Shown piece by piece: positions 9,313 to 18,321 of a stretch of 64,000 bases of DNA (position 1 is its first letter; every line of letters begins with the position of its first letter). The stretch lies in NCBI RefSeq assembly GCF_003952025.1, contig NZ_QXGI01000008.1:1-64000 (forward strand), in the 5' to 3' direction. This DNA comes from Bifidobacterium castoris (GTDB lineage Bacteria > Actinomycetota > Actinomycetes > Actinomycetales > Bifidobacteriaceae). Made by a program: the position numbers and the translations under genes. A model generated the notes under the pieces. That model was not told the origin of the DNA and did not search any database. It saw only the letters and a program-made list of their open reading frames with translations.

Positions 9313-9744
9313 ATGGCTCCTAAGAAGAAAGTCTCGGCGCTGATCAAGCTCCAGATTGAGGCAGGCAAGGCCAATCCGGCACCGCCGCTGGGCCCGGCTC
9401 TGGGTTCCCATGGCGTGAACATCATGGACTTCTGCAAGGCGTACAACGCGCAGACGCAGGACAAGATGGGCCAGATCATCCCTGTTGAGATCACCGTCTA
9501 CGAGGATCGCTCCTTCGACTTCATCCTCAAGACCCCGCCGGCGGCCGCGCTGCTCAAGAAGGCTGCCGGCGTGCAGAAGGGCACCGACAATCCGCTGACG
9601 ACGAAGGTCGGCTCGGTCACCAAGGATCAGGTCCGTGAAATCGCGGAGACGAAGATGGCCGATCTTTCCGCTCGTGACATCGAAGCCGCAATGAAGATCA
9701 TCGAGGGCACCGCGCGCTCGATGGGCATCACGGTGACGGACTGA
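9313..9744 (+). CDS. rplK: 50S ribosomal protein L11
   Basis: L11 forms part of the GTPase-associated centre of the large subunit. The 143-residue sequence is typical from [15 protein letters not shown] through [17 protein letters not shown] and FNAQT-like residues to the C-terminal RNA-binding domain ending [11 protein letters not shown] chose the ATG at 9313; the frame is open further upstream but only this start gives the standard length. It is followed 14 bases later by rplA. Confidence 0.97.
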   Translation: MAPKKKVSALIKLQIEAGKANPAPPLGPALGSHGVNIMDFCKAYNAQTQDKMGQIIPVEITVYEDRSFDFILKTPPAAALLKKAAGVQKGTDNPLTTKVGSVTKDQVREIAETKMADLSARDIEAAMKIIEGTARSMGITVTD

Positions 9745-9758
9745 GAGGAGAGGGACAG

Positions 9759-10448
9759 ATGGCTAAGCACTCCAAGAAGTATCGCGAAGCGGCCGAGCGC
9801 ATCGATCGCAACAACCTGTACACGCCGGAAGAGGCCATTGCTCTGCTCAAGAGCATGCCGTCGTACAACTTCGACCAGACCGTCGAAGCCGTGCTGCGCC
9901 TCAACGTTGACCCGCGCAAGGCCGATCAGCTCGTCCGCGGCTCCGTCAACCTGCCGAACGGCACCGGTAAGACCGCCAAGGTCCTCGTGTTCGCCCGCGG
10001 CCCGAAGGCCACCGAGGCGCTCGAGGCCGGCGCGGACATCGTCGGTGACGACGATCTCGTCGAGCAGGTTGCCAACGGCTTCCTCGACTTCGACTCCGTC
10101 GTCGCGACGCCGGACATGATGGGCAAGGTCGGCCGCCTCGGCCGCGTGCTCGGTCCGCGTGGCCTCATGCCGAACCCGAAGACCGGCACCGTGACCATGG
10201 ACGTCACGAAGGCCGTCAAGGACATCAAGGGCGGCAAGGTCGACTTCCGCGTCGACAAGAACGGCAACCTGAGCTTCCTCTTCGGCAAGCTTTCGTTCAC
10301 CGCTGAAGCGCTCGACGAGAACTTCCGCGCGATCGCCGACGAAGTCAAGCGTCTCAAGCCGTCCACCGTCAAGGGCCGCTACATCACCAAGGCGACCATC
10401 ACCGCGACGATGGATCCGGGCGTTCCGGTCGATCCGGCTTCGATCTGA
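9759..10448 (+). CDS. rplA: 50S ribosomal protein L1
   Basis: L1 forms the mobile L1 stalk near the E site and in many bacteria also represses its own operon. The 229-residue protein shows the standard signature [20 protein letters not shown], of which [14 protein letters not shown] is the core, and a C-terminus ending in [20 protein letters not shown] lies just before the ATG at 9759. It is cotranscribed with rplK and ends at a strong terminator. Confidence 0.97.
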   Translation: MAKHSKKYREAAERIDRNNLYTPEEAIALLKSMPSYNFDQTVEAVLRLNVDPRKADQLVRGSVNLPNGTGKTAKVLVFARGPKATEALEAGADIVGDDDLVEQVANGFLDFDSVVATPDMMGKVGRLGRVLGPRGLMPNPKTGTVTMDVTKAVKDIKGGKVDFRVDKNGNLSFLFGKLSFTAEALDENFRAIADEVKRLKPSTVKGRYITKATITATMDPGVPVDPASI

Positions 10449-10507
10449 TTCGGCTCTCGCTGATTCGGTTTCACGTCGGTCGGCTGATTACGACTGATTG
10501 ATATGTC

Positions 10508-10543
10508 ATCCCCGCTGGGCTTTTGCGCCCGGCGGGGATTTTC
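10508..10543 (+). terminator. Terminator of rplK-rplA
   Basis: ATCCCCGCTGGGC (10508-10520) pairs with GCCCGGCGGGGAT (10527-10539), with one G-T pair, followed by TTTTCC. Confidence 0.85.
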
Positions 10544-10569
10544 CGTAAGCGGGGGTGCGGGGCGCCGGG

Positions 10570-11143
10570 GCGTGCGCGTACGCTGCGTGGGACGCTGAAG
10601 GGTAGTTGGGTGACGCGTGCAGCAACGGATGCATGCGCAAAGTGGGACGCTGAGGATCAGCGTTGCGGTGCATAGAGCGTATGGGTACGCGTTGTGGGAC
10701 ACCAAAGGGCGGTGTGGCGGACCATAAGGCGTACGCAGGCGCAAAACGTGACGAGGAGAGGCCATGGGCCGGTGCGTGGTGCGTATGGGTGCGCGCTGTA
10801 GGACGCTGGCTGGCTGTGCGGCGTCACCTGGTGCGTATGGGTGCGTCGGATGAGACGCTGATGGACGCCGTGGCGGGATGGGGCGCGTATGCGTGCGCGT
10901 TGCGGGACGTTGGGGCGGCAGCGGTGGGGACGGAATGCGTATGGGGCGCTGGGTGGGACGCTGCGGGGTGGTGTTGTGCCACGTGGTGCGTATGGGTGCG
11001 TCGGATGAGACGCTGGGGGCCGCGGTGGCAGGATGTAGTGCGTATGGATGCACGCTGCAGGACGCTGCGGAGTAGTGTGATGGAGCGGGATGCGTATACA
11101 TGTGCGAATCGTGATGATGGAGAGACGAAATGGCGGTGTGGAA
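10570..11143 (+). repeat. Degenerate tandem repeat, 52-bp period (family B, array 1)
   Basis: Units start with GCGTATG or a variant, followed by GTGCGCG, then GGGACGCTG, then a GC-rich variable part. Clear starts are at 10781, 10833, 10885, 10937, 10988, 11040 and 11092: every step is 52 apart except one of 51. Weaker units precede them from about 10570. The array fills the gap between rplA and the PucR-type gene and ends 20 bases before that gene's promoter. Open frames in it are by-products of the repeat. Confidence 0.85.
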
Positions 11144-11154
11144 GGGGCGGAAGG

Positions 11155-11160
11155 TAGAAT
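11155..11160 (+). promoter_or_regulatory. -10 element for a probably leaderless regulator transcript
   Basis: TAGAAT ends seven bases before the ATG at 11168, which has no ribosome-binding site. The start of transcription would fall at the ATG. Confidence 0.45.
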
Positions 11161-11167
11161 CGGGGTC

Positions 11168-11950
11168 ATGTTGGGCGACGAACACGCGGATATCCTGGAA
11201 CTATTGGCGGGACGCACGGATGACGGTACGATCCGGGCGCTTGCGTTCGAATGCCTGATCAGCGGACTGCGTGACGAACGTGTCACATCGTTGCTTAACG
11301 TCATCGGATGGCGCGGCCAATTCGAATGTTTCGCCGTGGGAGGGGAGCCAGCGGAAAGCATGGCGTCGACGGTGACGAAGACCGGACAGGTCATCACTGA
11401 TCTCGGAGGCGTGTCGCCGCTCATCGGCGTCTACGGCACCTTCGTCATCGTATGCGCACGTGTGCAGGCGGCCGTGTCGCCGGGCATCGCATGCACGAAT
11501 ATGCTGTCGGCGTTCAGCGATGACTCCGCAGTGTACATCAGCCCGATGCGGGAAGGCGTTGAAGGCGCAAGCCATGCCATACGTGAAACGCTGTTTTCGC
11601 TGCAGGCCGCACCCTCGATCATCGAACCGGCGCGGCCGTTGCGTGCGGACGATCTGCTGCCGGAACGCGCGCTCATCGGCGACGATATGGCGCGCGAGGA
11701 ACTGTACCGTAACGTCTACCAGGTGCTGCACGGCAGCAACGAGGATGATCCGACCTTCGTGACGGTGTCCACGTTCCTGCGGCACGGCGGATCGCTGGAG
11801 ACGACGGCGAAGGAACTCAACATCCATCCGAACACGGTCCGTTACCGGCTCAAACGTGCAGCGGAGACGACGGGCTGGGACGCCACCGATCCGCGTGACG
11901 CCTTCGTACTCAATACGGCAATCGCCATCGGCAGAATACGCGATCGCTGA
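11168..11950 (+). CDS. PucR-type transcriptional regulator, possibly FasR-like
   Basis: The 260-residue protein ends in a PucR-type helix-turn-helix: a stretch beginning TVSTFLRHGGSLETTAKEL and ending HPNTVRYRLKRAAE, near residues 195-235. The N-terminal two thirds resemble the GGDEF-like sensor part of these proteins but have no obvious cyclase motif. Known family: in Streptomyces, FasR is a protein of this type that activates the fatty-acid synthase genes. The gene lies about 7 kb from accC and 11 kb from fas, so a similar role is plausible but inferred. The ATG at 11168 sits right after a -10 element. It is flanked on both sides by family B repeats. Confidence 0.75.
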   Translation: MLGDEHADILELLAGRTDDGTIRALAFECLISGLRDERVTSLLNVIGWRGQFECFAVGGEPAESMASTVTKTGQVITDLGGVSPLIGVYGTFVIVCARVQAAVSPGIACTNMLSAFSDDSAVYISPMREGVEGASHAIRETLFSLQAAPSIIEPARPLRADDLLPERALIGDDMAREELYRNVYQVLHGSNEDDPTFVTVSTFLRHGGSLETTAKELNIHPNTVRYRLKRAAETTGWDATDPRDAFVLNTAIAIGRIRDR

Positions 11951-11985
11951 CCGCGATGGAGCGCGGGATTGGCGCGTACCCGAAT

Positions 11986-12624
11986 GCGCATGGGTACGCT
12001 GTTCGTGACGCGGGGTGTGGCGGCAAGGGAACTGGATGCGTATGCGTGCGCGGTATGGGACGTCGTGCGTCGGATTAGCGTGTCAGGGTGCGCATAGGTG
12101 CGCTGCGTAGGTTGCGGGATGCGGGGTTGGGGTGTCTTGGCGCGTATGGGTGCGCGGTGTGGGACGGTGGGGAGCTGTGTGACGACTCGCGGTGCGTACA
12201 GGTGCGCGATGCGAGTCACAAGACGCTGGACGGGCGTGTCTTGGCGCGTACATGTGCGCGGTATGGGACGGTGGGAAGCTGTGTGGCGACTTGTGGCGCG
12301 TATGGGTGCGCGGTGTGGGACGGGGCGGGATGGGGCGGGATGGGGCGCCGGGATCGGAGTGCGTATGCGTGCGCGGTGCGGATCTCGGAACGCGAGTTTG
12401 GTGTGCCTTGGTGCGTAGATGTGTGCGGTGCGGGGCGCGAAGCTGCGGACGGGCGTGTCCTGATACGTATGGGTGCGCGGTGCGGGACGCGAAGCGGTGT
12501 GGATGGGTGTGCTGGAGTGCGTATGCGTGCGTGGTGCGGGGCGCGAAGCTGCGGGACTGGTGCGCCGGGTTGCGTATGTGGCGCTGCCTCGGTCTTCCGC
12601 ACTGAGTTATGTGACTGATTACGT
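11986..12624 (+). repeat. Degenerate tandem repeat, 52-bp period (family B, array 2)
   Basis: Unit starts are at 11986, 12038, 12090, 12142, 12194, 12246, 12298, 12361, 12413, 12465, 12519 and 12572. All steps are 52 except one of 63, where a GGGATGGGGC stretch is duplicated, and two of 53-54. This is the longest array, with twelve units. It separates the regulator from the convergent membrane-protein gene. No gene is supported inside it. Confidence 0.85.
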
Positions 12625-12682
12625 GTGGTGCTGTGGCGTGGATGCGGTTCAGCATAGCGGGCACAGCCATGGGACGTGGGAA

Positions 12683-15151
12683 TCAGGCGGGGTCGGGGAC
12701 ATCGAGGCGGCGGCGGGTGTCGCGGTGGAACATCAGGCACAGGAAGCCGAAGACGAAGGCGATCGGCAGCATGTGACGCTCGAAGTTGTTCGCCGGGGCC
12801 GTGATCATGACGCCCATCAGCAGCAGCAACGGCATGTGCCATGACAGCGCGCGCCAACGTTTGAGCGCGAGCTCGGCGGCGCCGATGAGCAGTGTGAGTG
12901 TGACGTAGAAATTGCCGTGGGTGAACCATCCGAGCACCGGGATGCTGCTCCAGCCGCGGGCGAAATCGGCGACCTTCGTGCGCCAGTCATGGTTGTAGTA
13001 CTTGATCCACGTGTTCGTCTGCTGGACGTAGTCGTTGTCGATGTAGTAGCTCATCGCAACGTAGGGCGGATCGAAGATGTCGAAGTAGCCGTAGCTTTTG
13101 GCGAACAGGCCGTCGAAGGCGGTGCGCGGGTCGGCGCGGACGATTTCCAGCCACGCCTTGTTGAAGTTGTCCATGTCCTCGGGTGTGACGGACCGCCAAC
13201 GGTAGCTGACCTTCTTCGATTGGATGCCGGAGGATTTGACAGGGTCGGCGTCCTGCGGACGGTAGGCCTGCGCGGTCTGGTCGAGATTGAAGATTGGGGC
13301 GAGCTTGTCGCGCGCGGTCTGCGGAATCGCGTCCGGATTCTCATGGGCGACGCGCGCGATCATCTGGATCTGGATGCCGCGGGACTCGATCGGGTCGCCG
13401 CTGATGATCGCGCCGGAGGCGATCAGCGCGGAGATCGATCCGTGAATCAGGATCGTCGGCAGCAGCAACGCGCCCAGATAAAGCTTCCAGCGGCGCCGGT
13501 CGGCGAGCAGCGAAAAAACGACCTGCGCAAGGAGGATGTACCACGCGTATTTCGCGCTGATCAGCATGACGCTCACCGAAACGACGAGTGCGGCGATCGT
13601 GATGCGACGTGTGGGGAGGAGGGCCGCGCCGAGGGCGGAAGCGGGATTGTTGGCGACGACTGGTTGGCCGGCGGCGGCGATCGATGCGCCGACGGTGGAA
13701 GCGGGTTTGTCGGCGACGGAAGCCGATCCGCCGAGGGCGGAGGTTGATGCGCGCGCAGCGGAAGCCGGTTTGCCTGCGGCGGAGGCGGGAATCGTGGCGG
13801 GACGGTTGCGGGAGGCCTTCATGCGCGGGACGTAGGTCATATAGAGTTCGTACATCAGGCCGAACCACCAGGTGAACGCGAATGCGAACAGCGGGGATTT
13901 CGTCAGCGAGATCGTCGCGAACAGCACGAGCGGGCAGCAGATGAAGACGAGCATGATGAGCGCGCGGGCGCACGCGCCGGCGGGAGTGCCCGAATAAGGG
14001 GTGACGCGCGTGGAGACCGTGGTCGCGGTCGAGGCGATCAGCGAGGAATCACCGGTTTTGTTCCTGCCATGCGAACGGCGCGTGAGCCATGGCAGATTGA
14101 AGAAACGGTTCGCCGCGGACGCGCAGCAGAAACCGGCGAACAGCCATTGGAGGACGGCGAGGACGACGAGGCCGGCGTCGTTCGAACCGGTTAGATAGCG
14201 GGAGATCGCGAGCGCGCCGCCGTAGAAGACGGTGAGCACGATGTTGTGCTGGTCGGTCAGATAGGTGGGCTGGTCGGGCCACATGTAATGGGCGGTCGGG
14301 TAGATGTCCATCGGGACGAAGGAGAAGAAGCCGATGTACGGCTGGTCGACGCCGGTCCATTGGTTCCACGCCCAGGCGAATTCGCGGGCCTGTGAATAGA
14401 CGTCGGCGCCGAAGGCTGCAAGCAGCGTCGCCGGCACCCACAGCCAGCAGATGGCGAGGACGAGCCAGATGCGTTTCCAATCGGAGGTCGCGGCGACGAT
14501 CGCGCGCGAGGCGGCTGCGCCGATGCGGGAGCAGCGTGGACGCAGGCGGCTTGCTAAGCGGCGCAAACGGCTGCGGGCGGTGTCGGGGAAACCGCCGCGG
14601 GATTCGTCGGCGGATGCGTTGCGGCGCGTGTGGATGGCGGGGGATGTGGATGAGGAGGCGGTGGAATGAACCGTGGTTGTGGAGGAATCGTCGTGGGCAT
14701 CCACATGGGTATCCACAGGGGTGTGGATGGAGTCGGCGGAGGCTGTGGAAACGGATGTAGATAAGTCGGCGGCGGGGTCGGTGTCAAGGGGCCGCGTGCG
14801 GACGCGGATCAGGTTGAAGGGTCTGCACATGCCTTCACGGCGGCGGGCGGTGAGGACGAGCAGCAGCACGAAGCCGAAAGTGCAGCTGAACATGACGAGG
14901 AACAGCAGCGCGTTCGTCCAGTCGAAGCCGGCGAGGCCGATATCGGAGCGCATCAGCGGGCCGATTGACGTGCACCAGGAGATCCAGACGCAGGCGAGGG
15001 CGGCGATCAGCCAACGGAAGCATGCGCCGCAGCGGTCGGCGAAGGTCGGGGGCGTCGCGCGGAAGGCGGGGGTGGCGGTCGCGGAGGATTCGGCGTTGAC
15101 GGACGACGCGGTCGTCAAGGTATGGGAATCGGTGGAATGCTCACGTGCCAT
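12683..15151 (-). CDS. Large multi-pass membrane protein (DUF6020-like)
   Basis: The 822-residue protein has about ten to twelve hydrophobic segments separated by loops with GFFSFVPMDIYPT and TYLTDQHNIVL. This layout resembles DUF6020 membrane proteins of bifidobacteria, which look like GT-C-type glycosyltransferases or polymer ligases; no enzymatic function is shown. An early cytoplasmic region (about residues 120-180) is Ser/Thr/Asp-rich, and a repetitive Ala/Ser/Pro stretch interrupts the membrane part at about residues 440-510 (SAAGKPASAARAS and similar). I chose the ATG at 15151 because TACAAT ends seven bases before it and because the frame upstream is Pro/Ala-rich and unlike the rest. 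It runs opposite to its neighbours. Confidence 0.7.
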   Translation of the reverse strand: MAREHSTDSHTLTTASSVNAESSATATPAFRATPPTFADRCGACFRWLIAALACVWISWCTSIGPLMRSDIGLAGFDWTNALLFLVMFSCTFGFVLLLVLTARRREGMCRPFNLIRVRTRPLDTDPAADLSTSVSTASADSIHTPVDTHVDAHDDSSTTTVHSTASSSTSPAIHTRRNASADESRGGFPDTARSRLRRLASRLRPRCSRIGAAASRAIVAATSDWKRIWLVLAICWLWVPATLLAAFGADVYSQAREFAWAWNQWTGVDQPYIGFFSFVPMDIYPTAHYMWPDQPTYLTDQHNIVLTVFYGGALAISRYLTGSNDAGLVVLAVLQWLFAGFCCASAANRFFNLPWLTRRSHGRNKTGDSSLIASTATTVSTRVTPYSGTPAGACARALIMLVFICCPLVLFATISLTKSPLFAFAFTWWFGLMYELYMTYVPRMKASRNRPATIPASAAGKPASAARASTSALGGSASVADKPASTVGASIAAAGQPVVANNPASALGAALLPTRRITIAALVVSVSVMLISAKYAWYILLAQVVFSLLADRRRWKLYLGALLLPTILIHGSISALIASGAIISGDPIESRGIQIQMIARVAHENPDAIPQTARDKLAPIFNLDQTAQAYRPQDADPVKSSGIQSKKVSYRWRSVTPEDMDNFNKAWLEIVRADPRTAFDGLFAKSYGYFDIFDPPYVAMSYYIDNDYVQQTNTWIKYYNHDWRTKVADFARGWSSIPVLGWFTHGNFYVTLTLLIGAAELALKRWRALSWHMPLLLLMGVMITAPANNFERHMLPIAFVFGFLCLMFHRDTRRRLDVPDPA

Positions 15152-15498
15152 AGACGCGATTGTACAAGCGGCGGCAGAATGGGCGGCCGCGCGCGACTGC
15201 GTCGTGGACGGGGCGTGCGGGTATGCGATGGGCGGAAGTGCGTGACGACGGCAGGTGGGCGGAGCGCGCGGAGCCGCGGTGCGGCGAGTATGCGGAGCGG
15301 GGCGTGTGAAGGCAGGATCGGCGGTAAGCGGAGTGCGCGGGGCGGTCATGAATGTGGATGCGCATGATGGTGCGATTCCATCGCGAGGGGGCGTGCGCTG
15401 GCGATGCGGCGGCGCGAGGAACGGGCGGCCGCGTGCGGCGCATCGACGTGCGGGTGCATGATGGAGGAAGCATCGGCATCAACGCGGAGGAATATCGA
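15152..15498. other. Divergent gap before birA
   Basis: The 347 bases are very GC-rich, with loosely repeated blocks of about 60 bases starting at GCGG near 15172, 15232 and 15292. The similarity is too weak to call a repeat family. GGAGGA at 15486-15491 is the birA ribosome site. I see no gene. Confidence 0.3.
15159..15164 (-). promoter_or_regulatory. -10 element for the membrane-protein gene
   Basis: On the minus strand TACAAT ends seven bases before the ATG at 15151, with no ribosome site. This is another candidate leaderless start. Confidence 0.4.
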
Positions 15499-16488
15499 AT
15501 GGCGGACCGAATCAGCGCAACCATGGGCAACGGCGAAAACGGCGAGGCGGCTGCGGCTGCGCGGCGCACGGAGCGGGACGATCCGTTCCGCGCCGGCAAC
15601 GTCATCAACGGCGATCTGCCGCTGACGCGCGCGGCGGCGAAGGTCGTGTCGCTCAAATCGGTCGGGTCGACGAACACGGTCGCCGAACAATACATCACGA
15701 GCGGGCGATGGGACCGCGACGGCATGACCGTCATCAGGGCCCAGGAGCAGACGGCGGGGCGCGGCAGGCTCGACCATACGTGGTTCAGCGCGCCGGGGAA
15801 ATCGTTCATCATGTCGTTCGTTTCGGCGGTGGGGAAAACCGTGGCGTGTGATCCGCGGATCAACGGCTGGCTGCAGATGGTCGCGGGGCTGTCCGTGCTC
15901 GACGCGCTGCGTGAAACACTGAGTGAAACAGACATGATGCTCGTGCGCGATCCGGCGAACATCGACGACGCGCGCGACGACATCATGCTCAAATGGCCGA
16001 ACGACATCGTCTACCACGGGCATAAGCTCGGCGGCATCCTCGCGCAGATCGTGACGGTGCCCGCGCCGGACATCGTCGCCGTGGTCTACGGAATCGGACT
16101 CAACATCGACGTGCCGCTCGACGAACTGCCGACCGACGAGGCGACGTCGTGGCAGCTCATCACACAATCCGGGCATGTGGGGGAGCGGCCGGGCACGGAG
16201 GCGGTGATGGACCTCATCGCGTCACGCACCGTGAAGCACATCGAGGAACGGCTGTGGAATCTTGGGATCAATCCGGAGGCGAACGCGCAGCATCTGCGGC
16301 GCCGGCTCGTCCAGGAAAGCTGGACGCTCGGGCACCCCGTCGAAGTGCACTATATGGATGGGACGACGGAACGCGGCATCGCGCACGGCATCAACGCCGA
16401 CGCGTCGCTCGCGATGACGACCTATGACGGCGAGGAACGGATCGTGCGCACGGCCGACGTGGGCGTGCTGCCGAACATGCCGCGCTGA
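15499..16488 (+). CDS. birA: Biotin-protein ligase BirA
   Basis: BirA activates biotin with ATP and attaches it to the carrier lysine of acetyl-CoA carboxylase, here the accC product. The 329-residue protein has the substrate motif STNTVAEQY, then QTAGRGRLDHTWFS (the GRGRxxxxW biotinyl-AMP loop), LKWPNDIVYHGHKLGGIL, and GIGLNID. There is no N-terminal helix-turn-helix, so it is the ligase-only type and not a repressor. The ATG at 15499 follows GGAGGA. It lies close to bioY and accC, which completes a biotin-use cluster. Confidence 0.92.
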   Translation: MADRISATMGNGENGEAAAAARRTERDDPFRAGNVINGDLPLTRAAAKVVSLKSVGSTNTVAEQYITSGRWDRDGMTVIRAQEQTAGRGRLDHTWFSAPGKSFIMSFVSAVGKTVACDPRINGWLQMVAGLSVLDALRETLSETDMMLVRDPANIDDARDDIMLKWPNDIVYHGHKLGGILAQIVTVPAPDIVAVVYGIGLNIDVPLDELPTDEATSWQLITQSGHVGERPGTEAVMDLIASRTVKHIEERLWNLGINPEANAQHLRRRLVQESWTLGHPVEVHYMDGTTERGIAHGINADASLAMTTYDGEERIVRTADVGVLPNMPR

Positions 16489-16546
16489 GCGGCCGTCGTT
16501 GTCCGGACGGATGGGCTGGGATGGCGCTGCGTGCGGCTTCAACAGC

Positions 16547-16670
16547 GGTATCTCTGCTGGGAAGGAGCGTTTTCGGCGGAGTCTGCGAGTATCCACGCCG
16601 GCATGGTTGGGGCCGATGGATCCGATACCCGCCGGCGGTTGGGGAAATGCTCCTTCCCAGCAGAGATACC
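16547..16670. repeat. Perfect 22-bp inverted repeat after birA
   Basis: The 22 bases at 16547-16568 (starting GGTATCTCTGCTGGG) recur exactly inverted at 16649-16670, with 80 bases between. The flanks continue to match partly (CAG on each side). The span could be a small palindromic mobile element or a long-looped terminator. I recognise no family. Confidence 0.6.
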
Positions 16671-16871
16671 ACTGCCGGCATGACGGCGGATCGACATCTC
16701 GGCCGGGAAGGTAGGCTGTAGATGCTCGAGAGGTCGATTCGGCCGTCGGATTCGGGAGCGTCGGGCGTGGTCGGTGGGTTGGGCGCAACGCAGGGCGGTC
16801 GCGGCCCGGGTCGTCCGCGCGGAGCGGCGGCTTGGGGTGCAGACGGTGGGTAAGGTGAGTGCGGGGGCGCT

Positions 16872-17075
16872 GTTGCGATCACTCCGGGTGCGGGTTGTGT
16901 CGTTGGTGTTCGCTCGGAGGGGCGGTTGTGATCGTTTCGGGTGCAGGAGGTGACGGTGGTGTTCGCCAACGGTCCGGTTTGCGATCACTCCGGGTGTGGA
17001 TCGAGGCCGCGGCGTTCGCCAAGAGGGGCGGTCGTGATCGTTCTGGGTGTACGCTGCACCCAGAACGATCACGAC
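16872..17075 (+). repeat. Degenerate tandem repeat, 53-bp period (family C)
   Basis: Units contain G(T/C)GATC(A/G)(C/T)T followed by a CGGGTG-like block, and GTTCGCC or a variant further along. The GATC falls at 16877, 16930, 16983 and 17036, each exactly 53 apart. The consensus is unlike families A and B, but the period is the same. The last unit is part of a perfect hairpin next to the bioY stop. Confidence 0.75.
17031..17075. repeat. Perfect 19-bp hairpin at the end of bioY
   Basis: GTCGTGATCGTTCTGGGTG (17031-17049) pairs perfectly with the 19 bases at 17057-17075, with a 7-base loop. It lies 8 bases past the bioY stop on the minus strand, so it may end or protect the bioY mRNA. There is no T-run on either strand, which argues against a classical terminator. 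Confidence 0.6.
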
Positions 17076-17082
17076 CGGCGTC

Positions 17083-17766
17083 CTACCGCAGTTTGGCGAG
17101 CGCGATCGGCGTCGCGAGCGAGGCGGCGAGCGCGGCTTTCACCAGGTCTCCGGGGATGAACGCGGCGGATGCCATCGCGAGCGGCTTCAGCGGCACATGC
17201 GTCGTCGCGGCCTGCACGAGCACGCCGATGCCATCCTGCAACAGGACGCATCCGAGCACGCATGCGCACAGGTATGCGGCGAATACCAGAGCCGGAGCGA
17301 ACCAAGCGTTTGCGCCGGTGCCGCCGGTGGAACCCGCTGCGCGCGAGCCGGAAGCGTCAGCGAGGCGCATGGCGAATCGGCTTCCATGCGCGCCGAGCAG
17401 CGACGTGACGACGCCGGCCGGCAGGAAGGCGTACAGGAATCCGCATGTCGGGCCGATGAGCGCGGCCGTCGACATGCCGCCTGAGAAGACCGGCAGCCCG
17501 CACAGTCCCATCGTCAGATAGAGCGCGACCGCGCCCGCGACCCGCCGCCAGTCGAGCGTCACGGCGGCGATCATCAGCACGAGCGTCTGCAGCGTGATCG
17601 GCACCGGTGTGCCCGGAATCGCGATGCGGCCGATCGCCGCGGCCGCCCACAGCGCGCCGGCCGTGACCGCCACCGGCAGCACGCCGCCAACGACACGCCG
17701 AATGGTGAGTTCTGGTGTCCGTATAGTGAGACTTCCGCTGTGGTTTGAGTGCTGGTTCATCGTCAT
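17083..17766 (-). CDS. bioY: Biotin transporter substrate-binding component BioY
   Basis: BioY is the membrane S-component that binds and imports biotin, alone or with an ECF energy module. The 227-residue product has about six hydrophobic helices and the family pattern GTPVPITLQTLVLMI in the first third, then GPTCGFLYAF and a C-terminal FIPGDLVKAALA. I chose the ATG at 17766 (MTMNQ) because AAGGACAACG lies just before it; the frame is open upstream to 17835. No EcfA or EcfT genes are in the window, so the energy module must be encoded elsewhere or not used. Confidence 0.9.
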   Translation of the reverse strand: MTMNQHSNHSGSLTIRTPELTIRRVVGGVLPVAVTAGALWAAAAIGRIAIPGTPVPITLQTLVLMIAAVTLDWRRVAGAVALYLTMGLCGLPVFSGGMSTAALIGPTCGFLYAFLPAGVVTSLLGAHGSRFAMRLADASGSRAAGSTGGTGANAWFAPALVFAAYLCACVLGCVLLQDGIGVLVQAATTHVPLKPLAMASAAFIPGDLVKAALAASLATPIALAKLR

Positions 17767-18321
17767 TTCGTTGTCCTTTGTGTGCTGCTGTGTGATGTGC
17801 CGGTTGTGGGCCGCGTCATAGTCGCCGCTCGGCATGTTGCGCCGTTTTCAGCGTCCCGGTTCGTTTCCCGAGGGTCGCCGCTTCCTCCGGGACGCCGACG
17901 GTGATCGATGCCTGATCGCGATTCGGTGCCCGTCGCCGCCGGCAACGGACGCCACTGCTGGCGGAATGTGCCGCCCGTAACGGGTGGCCGCCGGCGCGGG
18001 CGGATGCCGGTGACGGAATCGGCTGCCCGTAACGGGCTGTGTGCCGCCGGTAGCCGCCGGTAACGGTGTGCCGTCGGTCGCGGAGACGTCCGTCGGTGGC
18101 GCGGACGGCCGCCTGTCGCGGGGCCGCCCGCGGCCGGATGCGCCGCTCGCAACGCGGTGCGCCGCCCGTTGCGCCCGAGCCGGCAGGCGCCGCAACGGGG
18201 TTCGCCGGCAACGATACGGGATGGGCGGCGGCGGGGTTTTGTTCACGTCCACAAAAGTCGATGGCGATTCTTGTGGGAACGCAAGTGTCGGTGTCCGGCG
18301 AAAAAGAGGATGCTGAAACGC
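17767..18321. other. Divergent gap between bioY and accC
   Basis: The 555 bases hold no supported gene. From 17920 to 18220 the sequence is extremely GC-rich, with repeated GCCGCCCGTAACGGG-like pieces at irregular spacing (two copies, at 17970 and 18022, are 52 apart). TCCACAA (18248-18254) and TTGTGGGA (18271-18278) form a small inverted repeat that could be an operator for the acc-fas genes, perhaps for the PucR-type regulator; this is a guess. Confidence 0.35.

Noticed and set aside
10663-12618. Open frames inside the 52-bp arrays
   Set aside because: They arise because the repeat has few stop codons; the products are Cys/Gly/Arg-rich periodic peptides without ribosome sites.
17031-17075. 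Hairpin next to bioY as a classical terminator
   Set aside because: The stem is perfect but there is no T-run on either strand, so it is listed as a repeat structure instead.
17920-18220. A fourth repeat family between bioY and accC
   Set aside because: GTAACGG words recur, and two copies are 52 apart, but the other spacings are irregular.
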